A DNA stretch of 64,000 bases from DASUPK01 sp963797265 (lineage in GTDB: Bacteria > Actinomycetota > Thermoleophilia > Solirubrobacterales > 70-9). Below, piece after piece: positions 51,837 through 61,388 of this stretch (the first letter of the stretch is position 1; each line of letters starts with the position of its first letter). The notes under the pieces are model-generated. The model made no database searches. It saw nothing but the letters and a program-made list of their open reading frames with translations, and had not been told where the DNA came from. Location of the stretch: contig CAWCOY010000004.1 in assembly GCA_963797265.1 (NCBI GenBank), forward strand, positions 248,001 through 312,000, in the 5' to 3' direction. Position numbers and translations under genes: made by a program.

Positions 51837-54800
51837 ATGGCCACTAAGCAGAAGGTGCAGCTCTTGATGCCCGAGATGGGCGAGTCGGTGACTGAGGGCA
51901 CCGTGCTCGAGTGGCATGTCTCGGAGGGGGATTCGGTCGAGGAGGGCCAGACGATGGTCGAGGTCTCGACCGACAAGGTCGATGCCGAGGTCCCCGCTCC
52001 CGCCTCGGGCACCGTCACCAAGATCATGATCCAGGTCGACGAGGAGGTCGACGTCGGCAAGCCGCTCGCCGAGATCGATCCGAACGGAGGCCCGCCCGAG
52101 GCGACCGAGGAGCCGGCGAAGGAGGAGTCCGAGACCGAGGTCCAGGAGGGCCCGGCCGAGCCGGAGGCTGATTCGAACGGCGCCCGGGCTGCCACCGCCG
52201 AGGAGTCCGCTCCTGAGGCCGGCGAGAAGGCGACCACCGACGACGCCTCGGTTTCGGCGGGAAAGACTTTGGAGGGCGGCGGCCTCGAGATCGTGATGCC
52301 CGAGATGGGCGAGTCGGTGACCGAGGGCACCGTGCTCGAGTGGCACGTCTCCGAGGGCGGCCAGGTCGCCGAGGGCGACACCGTGGTCGAGGTCTCGACG
52401 GACAAGGTCGACGCCGAGGTCCCCGCTCCCGCCTCCGGGACGATCACGAAGATCCTGGTCGGCCCCGACGAGACGGTCGAGGTAGGCAAGCCGCTCGCCG
52501 AGATGACCAAAGGCGAGGCGCCCAGTGGCGACGGGGCAGCCGCCCCGGCTCGCGCCAAGGAGGAGGAATCCCCGACCCCGCAGGCTCCGGCCGCTGAGGA
52601 GGCCGACGGAGCGAGAGCCACGCCCGTAGCCCGCCGCGCCGCTCAGGCGAACGGCGTCGACCTGAAGGGCGTCAAGGGCACCGGCTCCGGCGGGAAGATC
52701 ACCAAGTCCGACGTGCTCTCCGCCGAGGGCGACGGCGCGGATATGCGAGGGCGCGCCGCAGGTGAGACCCGTGAGATGGGGCCGATCGAGGGCGAATCGA
52801 AGCCCCTGCGAGGTACTGCGGCCACGCTGGCCCGGGCGATGAACGAGAGCCGCTCGATCCCGACGGCAACCTCGTTCCGCGAGCTCGCCGTCGACACGCT
52901 CGATGCGAAGCGCAAGGCGCTCAACGAAGTGCTCAAGGAGCGCGGCATGAAGGTGAGCTTCACGCACCTGATCGCCTGGGCGATCGTCAAGGCGGCGCAG
53001 GAGTGGCCGGTGATGGCCCGCCATTACGAGGAGGCCGACGGCAAGCCGACGGTCGTCGAGCCCGGCGGCGTCAACCTCGGGATCGCCGTCGACGTCGAGC
53101 GCAAGGGACAGCGCTCGCTGCTGGTGCCCTGCATCAAGGGCGCGGACCGGCTCGACTTCGGCGGCTTCCACTCCTACTACGAGGAGCTGATCACCAAGAC
53201 GCGGGAGAACAGCCTCACCGCTGACGACTTCCAGGGAACCAACATCAGCCTCACGAACCCGGGTGGGCTGGGGACCGTGGCCTCGGTGCCGCGCCTGCTG
53301 GCGGGCCAGGGGACGATCGTCGCCTGCGGCTCGCTCGCCTACCCCGTCGAGTGGAGGCACGCCCCGCCCGAGAAGATCAAGGCGCTCGGCGTCTCCAAGG
53401 TCATGACCATGACCTCGACCTACGACCACCGCGTCATTCAGGGCGCGGAGTCGGGCTCATTCCTGCGCCGCATCGAGGAGCTTCTGCAGGGCGAGGACGA
53501 CTTCTACGAGTCGGTAGCAACGGACCTCGGACTGGACCCCTCCACGGCCACCGCCGCGCACGCGGCATCCGCCTCGGCGCCGCCGCTGGCCGCGCCAGGC
53601 ACGCTCGGCGAGGCGGCGCCGTCGATCGCGGCGAAGGCGAGCATGGAGCTTCTGCAGGCCGTCCAGGCCGCGACCTCGCTGCTGAAGGCCTACCGGACGC
53701 ACGGTCACCTGGCCGCGCGGCTCGACCCGCTCGGCTCCGAGCCGAAGGGCGATCCCGCGATCCAGCCGGAGAACGTCGGCCTCACGCCCGAGCTGATGTC
53801 GCAGATCCCGGCGGAGATCCTCAGGATCGGGGTCGAGGGAGAGACCCTGCTCGAGGCCCTGCCGCGAATGCGCGAGGCCTACTGCGGCACGATCGCCTAC
53901 CAGATCGAGCACCTCTCGTCGCATCAGCAGCGGATGTGGCTGCGGGACATGATCGAGACCGGCTGGCACCGCAAGCCGCTCGATCCAGAGGAGAAGCACG
54001 AGCTGCTCGAGCGCCTGATCCAAGTCTTCGGCTTCGAGCGCTACCTGGAGAAGGCCTACCTCGGCCAGAAGATGTTCTCGGTCGAGGGGCTCGACACGAT
54101 CGTGCCGATGCTCGACGAGGTCTTCGAGATGGCCCACACCGAGGGCGCTGACGACGTCGTCATCGGGATGGCGCATCGCGGCCGCCTCGCCGTACTCGCC
54201 CACAACATCGGCCGCCCGGTGGAGGCGATCCTGGCCGAGTTCGAGGGCGCCAAGGCGATCGAGGCCGTCAAGTCGCTGGCCGCCATCCCGACCGGCGGCA
54301 CCGGCGACGTCAAGTACCACTACGGCCACAGCGGGGTCTTCCAGGCGAAGGACGGATCCGAGATCGGCGTGCGCCTCTACCCGAATCCGAGCCACCTCGA
54401 GTACGTCGACCCGGTGGTCACCGGGGCCGCGCGAGCCTCACAGACGACCCAGCGCGACGGGCGCCTGGAGCACGACCCGATGGCGGCGGTTCCGATCCTG
54501 CTGCACGGCGACGCGGCCTTCCCCGCGCAGGGGGTCGTCGCCGAGACCCTCAACCTCCAGTCGCTGAAGGGCTACGCCACCGGCGGCACCGTCCACATCA
54601 TCCAGAACAACCAGATCGGCTTCACGACCGATCCCGAGGAGGGTCGCTCGACCCCCTACGCGGCCGACATGGCGAAGGGCTTCAACGTCCCGATCATCCA
54701 CGTCAACGCCGACGACCCCGAGGTGTGCCTGGCGTCCGTCCGGCTGGCGATGGCCTATCGCGAGCGCTGGGGTCGCGACGTGGTCATCGACCTGATCGGT

Positions 54801-56261
54801 TACCGGCGCTTCGGCCACAACGAGACCGACGAGCCCGCCTACACGCAGCCTCTGATGGCGGCGAAGATCAAGGAGCACCCCCCGGTCAGCCAACTCTACG
54901 CCGAGGAGCTGGTCAAGGAGGGGATCGTCACTCCGGACGAGGTCGAGGAGCGCAACGGCGAGCGGCAGAAGAGGCTCAAGTACGCGCACGACGAGCTCCG
55001 GCAGAAGATCGAGTCGGGCGAATTCGCCGATCCGACCGCGACGGGAACCAGCGAGCTCGACAGGACGCGCAGCCCGAGCGTGGAGACCGCCGTCCCCGAG
55101 CAGGAGCTGCGCAAGCTCAACGAGGAGCTGCTCCGGGTCCCGGACAGCTTCACAATCCATCGCAAGCTGCGCAAGCCGCTGTCGCGGCGGCTCGAGGCGA
55201 TGGACGAGGGTGGCATCGAGTTCGGTCACGCCGAGGCGCTAGCGCTCGGCTCGCTGCTCAGCGACAGCGTGCACGTCCGCTTCACTGGCCAGGACACCGA
55301 GCGCGGCACCTTCTCCCACCGCCACCTTGTCCTCCACGACGAGAAGACAGGCCTCCGCTACGCCCCGATCCAGAACCTGCCGGAGGCGACGGCGCCGCTC
55401 GAGCTGCACAACAGCCCGCTCTCGGAGACCGCCTGCCTCGGCTTCGAGTACGGCTACTCGGCGCACTCGCCGGACAGCCTCGTCCTCTGGGAGGCCCAGT
55501 TCGGCGACTTCGGCAACGCCGCCCAGGTGATCATCGACAGCTTCATCGCGTCCGCGGAGGCGAAGTGGGGCCAGACCTCCCGGCTCACCCTCCTGCTGCC
55601 GCACGGCTACGAAGGCGCCGGCCCGGAGCACTCGAGCGCCCGGATCGAGCGCTTCATCCAACTCGCGGCCGAGGGCAACATCCGCATCGCCAATCCCTCG
55701 ACAGCTGCTCAGTACTTCCATCTGCTGCGCCGTCAGGCCCACATCGCCAAGGCGCGCCCGATGGTCGTCTTCACGCCCAAGGGACTGCTGCGCCTGCCGC
55801 GGGCGACGTCGACGCTCGAGGACCTCACTGCCGGCTCGTTCGAGTTCGTGCTCGATGACCCGCGCGCGCAGGACCGCAAGGACAAGGTCGAGCGGCTGGT
55901 GATCTGCAGCGGCAAGATCTACTACGACATCGACGCGGCGCCGAAGCGGGAGGAGGTCGAAAACGTGGCGATCGCCCGCGCGGAGCTGCTTTACCCGTTC
56001 GCCAAGGAGCAGATCGCCGAGGTGATCGCGAGCTATCCGAAGCTCAAGGAGATCGTCTGGGTGCAGGAGGAGCCGCGGAACATGGGCGCCTGGTCGGTGA
56101 TGCAGCGGCGCATGCCGGAGCTTCTGCCCGAGGGTGTCGAGCTCGGTTATGTCGGGCGGCCACCACGCGCGAGCCCCGGCGAGGGCTACGCCGTGGCGCA
56201 CACCAAGGAGCAGGAGCGGATCGTGCTGACGGCCCTGATGGGCCGCGCGGATCCGGCGTAG
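51837..56261 (+). CDS. kgd: 2-oxoglutarate dehydrogenase, single-chain fusion of two lipoyl domains, PSBD, E2 and E1
   Basis: A 1474-residue enzyme. Lipoyl domains lie at about 5-80 and 148-222, with lipoyl lysines Lys47 and Lys190 in the STDKVDAE motif; a peripheral subunit-binding domain (VARRAAQANGVDL) at about 262-297; E2 transacylase at about 320-560 with catalytic His531 in YDHRVIQG; E1 thiamine-diphosphate dehydrogenase from about 600 to the end (GMAHRGRLAVLAH; GDAAFPAQG; IQNNQIGFTT). Mycobacterial/corynebacterial Kgd/OdhA has only E2-core plus E1 and borrows lipoyl domains from pyruvate dehydrogenase E2. Reaction: 2-oxoglutarate to succinyl-CoA, with an E3 encoded elsewhere. Ribosome site AAGGGG. 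Confidence 0.9.
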   Translation: MATKQKVQLLMPEMGESVTEGTVLEWHVSEGDSVEEGQTMVEVSTDKVDAEVPAPASGTVTKIMIQVDEEVDVGKPLAEIDPNGGPPEATEEPAKEESETEVQEGPAEPEADSNGARAATAEESAPEAGEKATTDDASVSAGKTLEGGGLEIVMPEMGESVTEGTVLEWHVSEGGQVAEGDTVVEVSTDKVDAEVPAPASGTITKILVGPDETVEVGKPLAEMTKGEAPSGDGAAAPARAKEEESPTPQAPAAEEADGARATPVARRAAQANGVDLKGVKGTGSGGKITKSDVLSAEGDGADMRGRAAGETREMGPIEGESKPLRGTAATLARAMNESRSIPTATSFRELAVDTLDAKRKALNEVLKERGMKVSFTHLIAWAIVKAAQEWPVMARHYEEADGKPTVVEPGGVNLGIAVDVERKGQRSLLVPCIKGADRLDFGGFHSYYEELITKTRENSLTADDFQGTNISLTNPGGLGTVASVPRLLAGQGTIVACGSLAYPVEWRHAPPEKIKALGVSKVMTMTSTYDHRVIQGAESGSFLRRIEELLQGEDDFYESVATDLGLDPSTATAAHAASASAPPLAAPGTLGEAAPSIAAKASMELLQAVQAATSLLKAYRTHGHLAARLDPLGSEPKGDPAIQPENVGLTPELMSQIPAEILRIGVEGETLLEALPRMREAYCGTIAYQIEHLSSHQQRMWLRDMIETGWHRKPLDPEEKHELLERLIQVFGFERYLEKAYLGQKMFSVEGLDTIVPMLDEVFEMAHTEGADDVVIGMAHRGRLAVLAHNIGRPVEAILAEFEGAKAIEAVKSLAAIPTGGTGDVKYHYGHSGVFQAKDGSEIGVRLYPNPSHLEYVDPVVTGAARASQTTQRDGRLEHDPMAAVPILLHGDAAFPAQGVVAETLNLQSLKGYATGGTVHIIQNNQIGFTTDPEEGRSTPYAADMAKGFNVPIIHVNADDPEVCLASVRLAMAYRERWGRDVVIDLIGYRRFGHNETDEPAYTQPLMAAKIKEHPPVSQLYAEELVKEGIVTPDEVEERNGERQKRLKYAHDELRQKIESGEFADPTATGTSELDRTRSPSVETAVPEQELRKLNEELLRVPDSFTIHRKLRKPLSRRLEAMDEGGIEFGHAEALALGSLLSDSVHVRFTGQDTERGTFSHRHLVLHDEKTGLRYAPIQNLPEATAPLELHNSPLSETACLGFEYGYSAHSPDSLVLWEAQFGDFGNAAQVIIDSFIASAEAKWGQTSRLTLLLPHGYEGAGPEHSSARIERFIQLAAEGNIRIANPSTAAQYFHLLRRQAHIAKARPMVVFTPKGLLRLPRATSTLEDLTAGSFEFVLDDPRAQDRKDKVERLVICSGKIYYDIDAAPKREEVENVAIARAELLYPFAKEQIAEVIASYPKLKEIVWVQEEPRNMGAWSVMQRRMPELLPEGVELGYVGRPPRASPGEGYAVAHTKEQERIVLTALMGRADPA

Positions 56262-56302
56262 TCGAGTTTCAAAGCAGCGCCGTCGCTCGGCATACTTCCT
56301 GT

Positions 56303-56398
56303 ATGAAGCGCTCGGCCTCTGGGCCAGTCATGTGGGGACTGGTGCTGGCCGGCGCGCTTATGTCGCTTCTCACTCAGTACGCACGATCAGCGTCGTAG
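56303..56398 (+). CDS. Possible 31-residue small membrane protein
   Basis: ATG 56303 opens a short frame with one hydrophobic segment (WGLVLAGALMSLLT) flanked by a basic start (MKRS) and QYARSAS. It sits just after the dehydrogenase gene and ends just before hairpin repeat A. No ribosome site is evident, so it may be chance. Confidence 0.3.
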   Translation: MKRSASGPVMWGLVLAGALMSLLTQYARSAS

Positions 56399-56409
56399 AT
56401 CACTTCGCT

Positions 56410-56429
56410 GCTTCTCGTCCAAAAGGGGT
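56410..56429 (+). repeat. Hairpin repeat, copy A (one unit)
   Basis: GCTTCTCGTCCAAAAGGGG, the second unit of the family, with a degenerate right arm (AAAAGG rather than AAAGCG). See copies B-E. Confidence 0.6.
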
Positions 56430-56483
56430 GATACACGGCCGCGGGTTGAATTAGTCTTGCCGGCAGTCGGGAGGATCACCAAG

Positions 56484-57312
56484 GTGGGACGGGAGAAGCG
56501 AACAATCGGACTCGCGAGTTCCCTCGTGGTCGCAACACTCGCTCTTGCCGTTGTGGTGCCCGATGCCGGTGCGTTGACGATGGGCAGCAACCTCGGGCGG
56601 GATCCAGACGTCTCGGTGCAGAGCACCGGAGGCCTCGCCACAGTCTCCAACCCGATCCTCTCTGGTGGCCTGCGAGTTGGCGGGAATCTGGCCATCACTT
56701 TTTCGCCGGTCGACGGCACCCTGGTCAGGTGGCGAATCCGCACGGGTGACGCCGACACGGGCCCAGTCGCGCTCAGGATCATTAGACCAGGCTCCCTGAG
56801 CATTTCTGTACCGCGGACCGGCGCAGGCACCTCTCCCGTCGCCACCCCCGCGTTAGGGACCACCAGTACGTACGAGGTCAACATGCCGATCCGGCGGGGT
56901 GACGCGATTGGAATAGATTGCTGCTGGCCGGATCCTGGGCAGTTCTTCGCCACCTCACCGAATCCGAACGAGATTGCTGAACTCGAAGGTGCGGCAGGCG
57001 AAGAAGCACCGACTGCTCGTCTCGGCCACCTTGCCCAACCCAGGGACCGTGCTCGCGGGCGACCAGAAGGATAAGAGCCTTGTCACGGGTCGAGGCGAAC
57101 CGCCGCGACCTGGCCTGCTGTTCAGAGGCTCTGGCCGCAGCTTCGGACAAGGGTCAGCCCCTTACGTCGTGAGCTTCTACCTCAAGCCAACCAAGAGGGC
57201 CCAACGCATCCTGAGAGCGAAGGGGAAGCTGGCTGGGAAGATCAGGATCGCGTACACGCCGGCGTACGGATCCGTGGTCAGCCAGATCACCAAGTTCCGA
57301 CTCACTCGATAG
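56484..57312 (+). pseudogene. Secreted beta-sandwich-type protein, apparently split by a frameshift
   Basis: GTG 56484, nine bases after GGGAGG, opens a signal peptide (about 1-30) and about 140 residues of Gly/Ser/Thr-rich strands ending in FATSPNPNEIAEL. After about 56975-56990 the frame that continues sensibly is the +1 one (NSKVRQAKKHRLLVSATLPN), a Lys-rich strand repeat common at C-termini of actinobacterial secreted proteins, running to 57312. In the original frame translation goes on into Arg/Ala/Gly-rich shadow to 57074. A one- or two-base indel, real or a sequencing error, is the simplest explanation; two separate genes is the alternative. Confidence 0.55.
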
Positions 57313-57340
57313 GGCGGCAGCCAAGGGTCGGTCGAAACCG

Positions 57341-57378
57341 CCGTTTCCATACAAACCGCCGCTTCTCGTCCAAAGCGG
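57341..57378 (+). repeat. Hairpin repeat, copy B (two units)
   Basis: Unit 1 is GTTT-CCATAC-AAAC (57343-57356), where the arms differ from other copies but still pair. Unit 2 is CCGCTT-N8-AAGCGG (57359-57378), a perfect six-base stem. Confidence 0.75.
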
Positions 57379-57546
57379 TCATTCCCGGCGATGAGGCCAG
57401 GGCACCCTCGGCAGTTCCTTCGACGCACCCTGCGAACCGGGATTCGATCTCGACTCCGTGGCCGACCCGGGTCGAAATCGCGTGACATCGATGTGTCTTC
57501 GATTACGTGCGATGCTCGAACCAACCTCAACACGGAGTTTGAGCCG

Positions 57547-58605
57547 GTGAAACGTGTCATCGTCGATCAGTACGGCGGCCCTGAGGTCTTGAAGCTGGTG
57601 GAGGAGCACGATCCCCGCCCGGGCCCGGGCGAGGTGTGCGTCAAGGTGCTGGCGGCTGGCGTGTCGTTCACCGATGCCCAGCTACGCGCGGGGACGTATA
57701 TCCCAGGCGCGCCGAAGCCACCGTTCACGCCCGGCTACGAGCTCGTCGGCGTCGTCGAGGAGCTCGGGGCGGACTGCTCGAGGCTGCGCGAGGGAGACCG
57801 CATCGGCGCGCTGACGGTGTGGGGCGCCGACGCAGACCGCGTCTGCTTGCCGGAGGCGAGCGCGGTCGAGGTGCCCGACGACCTCGATCCGGCGGAGGTG
57901 CTGAGCCTCCTCTTTCCTTACATGACCGCCTACCAGGTGCTTCACCGCATTGCGATGGCGAAGCGCGGGGAGACGGTGCTCGTACACGGCGCGGCGGGCC
58001 GGGTGGGCACGGCAGCCCTCGAGCTCGGAGCGCTGGCGGGGCTTCGCCTTTACGGGACCGCTTCAGCGCGCGACCGAGCCGCCGTCGAGCGGCTCGGCGC
58101 GGTCCCGATCGACTATCGGAACGAGGACTTCCTGGCTCGGGTGCGCGAGCTGACGGGCGGCGACGGTGTTGACGTCGTAGTCGACAGTCTCGGTGGCCCG
58201 ATATCGCTTCGCTCGTTCCGCGCTCTACGGCCCGGCGGAAGGCTCGTCGTGTTCGGCCGCTACGCCACACTCTCAGACGGGCGCAAGAACTGGCTGGCGG
58301 TGATCGAGTGGTATGCGTCGATCGGGGCCCTCTGGCTGTGGGAGAAGCTCACGCCTCGCCGGCGGGTGCTCACCTACCAAATCCAGAAGTTCCGCGACGC
58401 TGCTCAAAAGCGACCCGGAGCGGTGGGCGGGGAGCCCCGCTACCCCGATTGGTTCCGCGAAGACTTCCGCGTGCTGATTGAGATGCTCCGTCGTGGCGAG
58501 ATCCACCCGGTCGTGGCCGAGCGCCTGCCGCTATCCGACGCTCGTCGCGCTCACGAGCTGCTCGAGCACTCGGCTTCGAAGGGAAAACTCGTGCTCGTGC
58601 CATAA
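57547..58605 (+). CDS. Zinc-independent quinone oxidoreductase/alcohol dehydrogenase-like (MDR)
   Basis: A 352-residue MDR protein starting (GTG) KRVIVDQYGGPEVLKLV. The NADPH loop is HGAAGRVGTAALELG, with VDVVVDSLGGP following; zinc ligands are absent. It has an insertion (about 255-300, with IEWYASIGALWLWEK) typical of the VAT-1/synaptic vesicle or medium-chain quinone-reductase-like branch. It differs clearly from the copy at 27375. Flanked by repeats B and C. Confidence 0.8.
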   Translation: MKRVIVDQYGGPEVLKLVEEHDPRPGPGEVCVKVLAAGVSFTDAQLRAGTYIPGAPKPPFTPGYELVGVVEELGADCSRLREGDRIGALTVWGADADRVCLPEASAVEVPDDLDPAEVLSLLFPYMTAYQVLHRIAMAKRGETVLVHGAAGRVGTAALELGALAGLRLYGTASARDRAAVERLGAVPIDYRNEDFLARVRELTGGDGVDVVVDSLGGPISLRSFRALRPGGRLVVFGRYATLSDGRKNWLAVIEWYASIGALWLWEKLTPRRRVLTYQIQKFRDAAQKRPGAVGGEPRYPDWFREDFRVLIEMLRRGEIHPVVAERLPLSDARRAHELLEHSASKGKLVLVP

Positions 58606-58695
58606 GCCGGACGCGGACGCTCGCTGATGGTGGCCTCGCGAGCTGCGGCCAAGTCCTCCAGGAAGCGAAGCCTCCTTCCCTACGGACGCAAACAG

Positions 58696-58739
58696 CCGCT
58701 TTCCATGCAAAGCCGATAGGCGCTTCTCGTCCAAAGCAG
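58696..58739 (+). repeat. Hairpin repeat, copy C (two units)
   Basis: Unit 1 GCTTT-CCATGC-AAAGC (58698-58713) and unit 2 GCTT-CTCGTCCA-AAGC (58722-58737), about 24 bases apart. Confidence 0.75.
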
Positions 58740-58830
58740 CACCCTCGCGGTTAGCGGCAGACTGTGCCGCTAAGCGGTGAAGCTCGGCGCGAATCGCTTT
58801 GCTTCCGGGGCCGAGGTGCCTCAGGGCGCC

Positions 58831-59592
58831 TCAGCCGGCGAGACCTGAAAGAACGCCGAACCGGGCCGCCTGGGGGTCGGCGATCACCGCGGAGCGGCCG
58901 ATGTGGCTCTCAGCGCTCGGCTCCACACCCTGGCCTCCGAGCTGTTCGGCCTTGCGGATCGCGTCGTCGGCGCGCTCAACCATGAAGTATGTGAGCCACC
59001 CCGGCTCGCCACCCTGCTCAGCCTCCGTTTTGCGGCGGATTCCTCCCATGCATCTCCCTGCTTTCGCGATCGTCGTGTAGCGGGCGTCATTACCCTCGTA
59101 GGTCCAGCCGACCAGTTCGGCGAAGAATCTCTTCGCTCGGTCGACGTCGGTCGTGGCGAGTTCGTTCCAGCACATCGCGCCCACCTGATCGACGACCGCG
59201 GCGCCCATCCGGGAGCGCGGCTCCCAGAGCGAAACGTTCCCGCCAGTCGGGTCTCGAATGGCGGCAACCCGGCCGGCGTCGAGGACATCGAAGGCCTCTC
59301 GGAAGACCGCCGTACCCCCGAGCGCGGCAGCGCGGGCCGCGGTCGCATCGGCATCCTCCACCGAGATGAAGGAAGTCCAATGCGGCGGCGCGCCGGCGGC
59401 ACGCGCCATTTCGGTCTGTCGATACAGAATGGCGACGTCTTCGCCGTGCTGGTGCAGGGTGGCCAACCTGCCGGCGCCGCCCGATCCCAGCCACTCGGCC
59501 TCCCAGCCGAACAGCCCCTCGTAGAAATCCACCGCCGCATCGGGGTCGGAGGTCGCGAGGCCCGCCCAGCAGAAGGTCCCTTCCTCGTTCAT
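58831..59592 (-). CDS. Two-domain VOC-family (glyoxalase-like) protein
   Basis: A 253-residue protein with two VOC modules: residues 5-122 (FCWAGLATSDPDAAVDFYEGLFGW at the start) and 133-250 (MCWNELATTDVDRAKRFFAELVGW). The paired arrangement equals the mycobacterial CFP30B (Rv0577) type. Members bind or transform small metabolites such as methylglyoxal or antibiotics. Leftward, between repeats C and D. Confidence 0.8.
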   Translation of the reverse strand: MNEEGTFCWAGLATSDPDAAVDFYEGLFGWEAEWLGSGGAGRLATLHQHGEDVAILYRQTEMARAAGAPPHWTSFISVEDADATAARAAALGGTAVFREAFDVLDAGRVAAIRDPTGGNVSLWEPRSRMGAAVVDQVGAMCWNELATTDVDRAKRFFAELVGWTYEGNDARYTTIAKAGRCMGGIRRKTEAEQGGEPGWLTYFMVERADDAIRKAEQLGGQGVEPSAESHIGRSAVIADPQAARFGVLSGLAG

Positions 59593-59755
59593 CTCAATCG
59601 ATCAGAATGCCCACCGCGACCACGAAGCCAGTCTCGGTCAGCCACGGTACTCCGGTTTGCCGCGATCGACACCCCCAGGTTGAGGCCGGCTCCCGCCCAC
59701 CGGTGGCTACACCGATGAGTCTTCGCCTGGTTGAGCTGTCTGCAGGGAAACGGGA

Positions 59756-59796
59756 GCGCGGCTTTCATGCAAAGCGCCCCTTCTCGTCCAAAGCGG
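59756..59796 (+). repeat. Hairpin repeat, copy D (two units)
   Basis: Unit 1 GCTTT-CATGC-AAAGC (59761-59775) and unit 2 CCCCTT-CTCGTCCA-AAGCGG (59777-59796, one C-C mismatch). Confidence 0.75.
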
Positions 59797-59843
59797 TACT
59801 GAGGCGGCTACTCGCGCAGCCCGGCGGCTTCGAAGGGCTGCGG

Positions 59844-61388
59844 TTACCAAGCAGGCGGTCCAGGCGGTGCCGTGGCTTCAAGGTGCTGGGCCGGGGCCGG
59901 CTCTTTTTTTGCCGCGCTGGCTACCTGGCCTTGGCTGACATGTAGGCCGCCTGCGACCGTGGCAATCGCTTCGTCGAAGGACCCGCCGGTGGGCGGATTT
60001 GCCTCGGCGAAGAAGGGCACCGCGTCGTTGTGGACGAACGAGGTGGAGATGTAGTCGCCGACCATGCGCCCTTGGCTGGTATTCGCGAGCCAGTCGAGGT
60101 TCATCGGTCCCGCCAGCTTGGTTGGCGAGGTCCAGGTCGAGCCGCCATCTGTAGATGAGATGAAGCCGACGTTGAGCTCACAGGTGGCGGAGGTGCAGGC
60201 GGCGTTGGGATAGCTGTAGTACGTGAGCGCGAGGCGCGCATGAGGGCCTGCGGTTTGCGGGTTCACCGCGAGGCCGGGGATGAAGTGGTCGGCGGCGCTG
60301 TCGAGCGGATCGATCGGGATGCGTACGGGAGGCGTCCATTTGACGCCGTCCGCCGATTTGCTTAGCACCAAGTCGTTTGACGAACAGGCGGCACGGAAGC
60401 GACAGTCCTGCCAAACGACGTAGACGTTGCCGGCGCGATCGGTCTCGGCCGACAGCAATGACGGGGCGCGTAGCCCACCTGCGACGGGGTGGCGGGCGAT
60501 CGGGGAGACGCTGACCGTGGTGCTCCAGCTGGCGCCGCCATCGGTCGACCGGAACGATCGGACCTCGGTTTCGACGAGGTTGTCGATCGGCACGATCACG
60601 GTTCCGTCGGGCTGAACCAGCGGCTGGCCGCCGATTCCGAGCTGGGTGTATATCCCCTGCTCCCCTGCCGGCAGCCCCTGTGGTGCGCTCCACGTCTTGC
60701 CCCCGTCCGTCGACGTGCTCATCTCGATCCGGTTCCCCTGATCGTGGTCGTCGAACTCGGTGTAGCAGTGGCCGAAGAACGGGCTCGAAGGGGTGTTGTC
60801 GCAGGTTGTCCAGTTCTTATCGAGGCCGCCGCTGGGTCTTCCGTCCGCGATGGTCACGGGACCGCTCCAGTGAATCCCGTCAAGCGAGCGACTCACCACC
60901 ATCGCGGCACCGAGCGGAATCGGGTCAACGTGAGCGAGGCTTGAGATCAACCAAACTCGGTGAGCGGCATCGTAGGCGACGCTCGGATCGCTCGCCACGT
61001 CGTAGGGCCCGCCGGCGACCTTCGTGATGCCAGGTAGGAAGCCGTTCTCAGTCGCCTTTCCGCCATTCTGGACCGTCGCCCAGCCGATGTTTGAAGCGCC
61101 GCCTGCGAATTGTCGCCCCACCTGGAAAGCGCCGACGACGGTCGACTTGGTCGCGAAGCTGTCGGGCTCGACCTCGGTGGCATGCTGACCTGCGGGGTCC
61201 GAATAGGGGTCGGCGCTCACCCGAACCACCGCTCCGCCTTGCTTCGCCAATGCCGGCGCCGCCCACAGCGCGAGCGTGAGGATGGCGAGAAGAAGAGGGA
61301 GGAGGATCGAAGAACAGGTCGTCGTTCGGCGCGGGAAGATCGCCAAGCCGCCCCTCGGCTGGGGTCCTGCCGGGAGATGAGTCGCCAA
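59844..61388 (-). CDS. Secreted sialidase-like (BNR/Asp-box) beta-propeller protein
   Basis: A 514-residue exported protein. The signal peptide lies at about 25-48 (LLPLLLAILTLALWAAPALA). Asp-box repeats are visible: STDGGKTW, STDGGASW, a variant SADGVKW and STDGGSTW, spaced as in a six-bladed propeller. An FRIP motif and the sialidase catalytic Arg triad are not apparent, so it may be a sialidase-fold protein without sialidase activity. TTG 61388 is supported by AGGAGG seven bases upstream. It lies between repeats D and E. Confidence 0.75.
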   Translation of the reverse strand: MATHLPAGPQPRGGLAIFPRRTTTCSSILLPLLLAILTLALWAAPALAKQGGAVVRVSADPYSDPAGQHATEVEPDSFATKSTVVGAFQVGRQFAGGASNIGWATVQNGGKATENGFLPGITKVAGGPYDVASDPSVAYDAAHRVWLISSLAHVDPIPLGAAMVVSRSLDGIHWSGPVTIADGRPSGGLDKNWTTCDNTPSSPFFGHCYTEFDDHDQGNRIEMSTSTDGGKTWSAPQGLPAGEQGIYTQLGIGGQPLVQPDGTVIVPIDNLVETEVRSFRSTDGGASWSTTVSVSPIARHPVAGGLRAPSLLSAETDRAGNVYVVWQDCRFRAACSSNDLVLSKSADGVKWTPPVRIPIDPLDSAADHFIPGLAVNPQTAGPHARLALTYYSYPNAACTSATCELNVGFISSTDGGSTWTSPTKLAGPMNLDWLANTSQGRMVGDYISTSFVHNDAVPFFAEANPPTGGSFDEAIATVAGGLHVSQGQVASAAKKEPAPAQHLEATAPPGPPAW

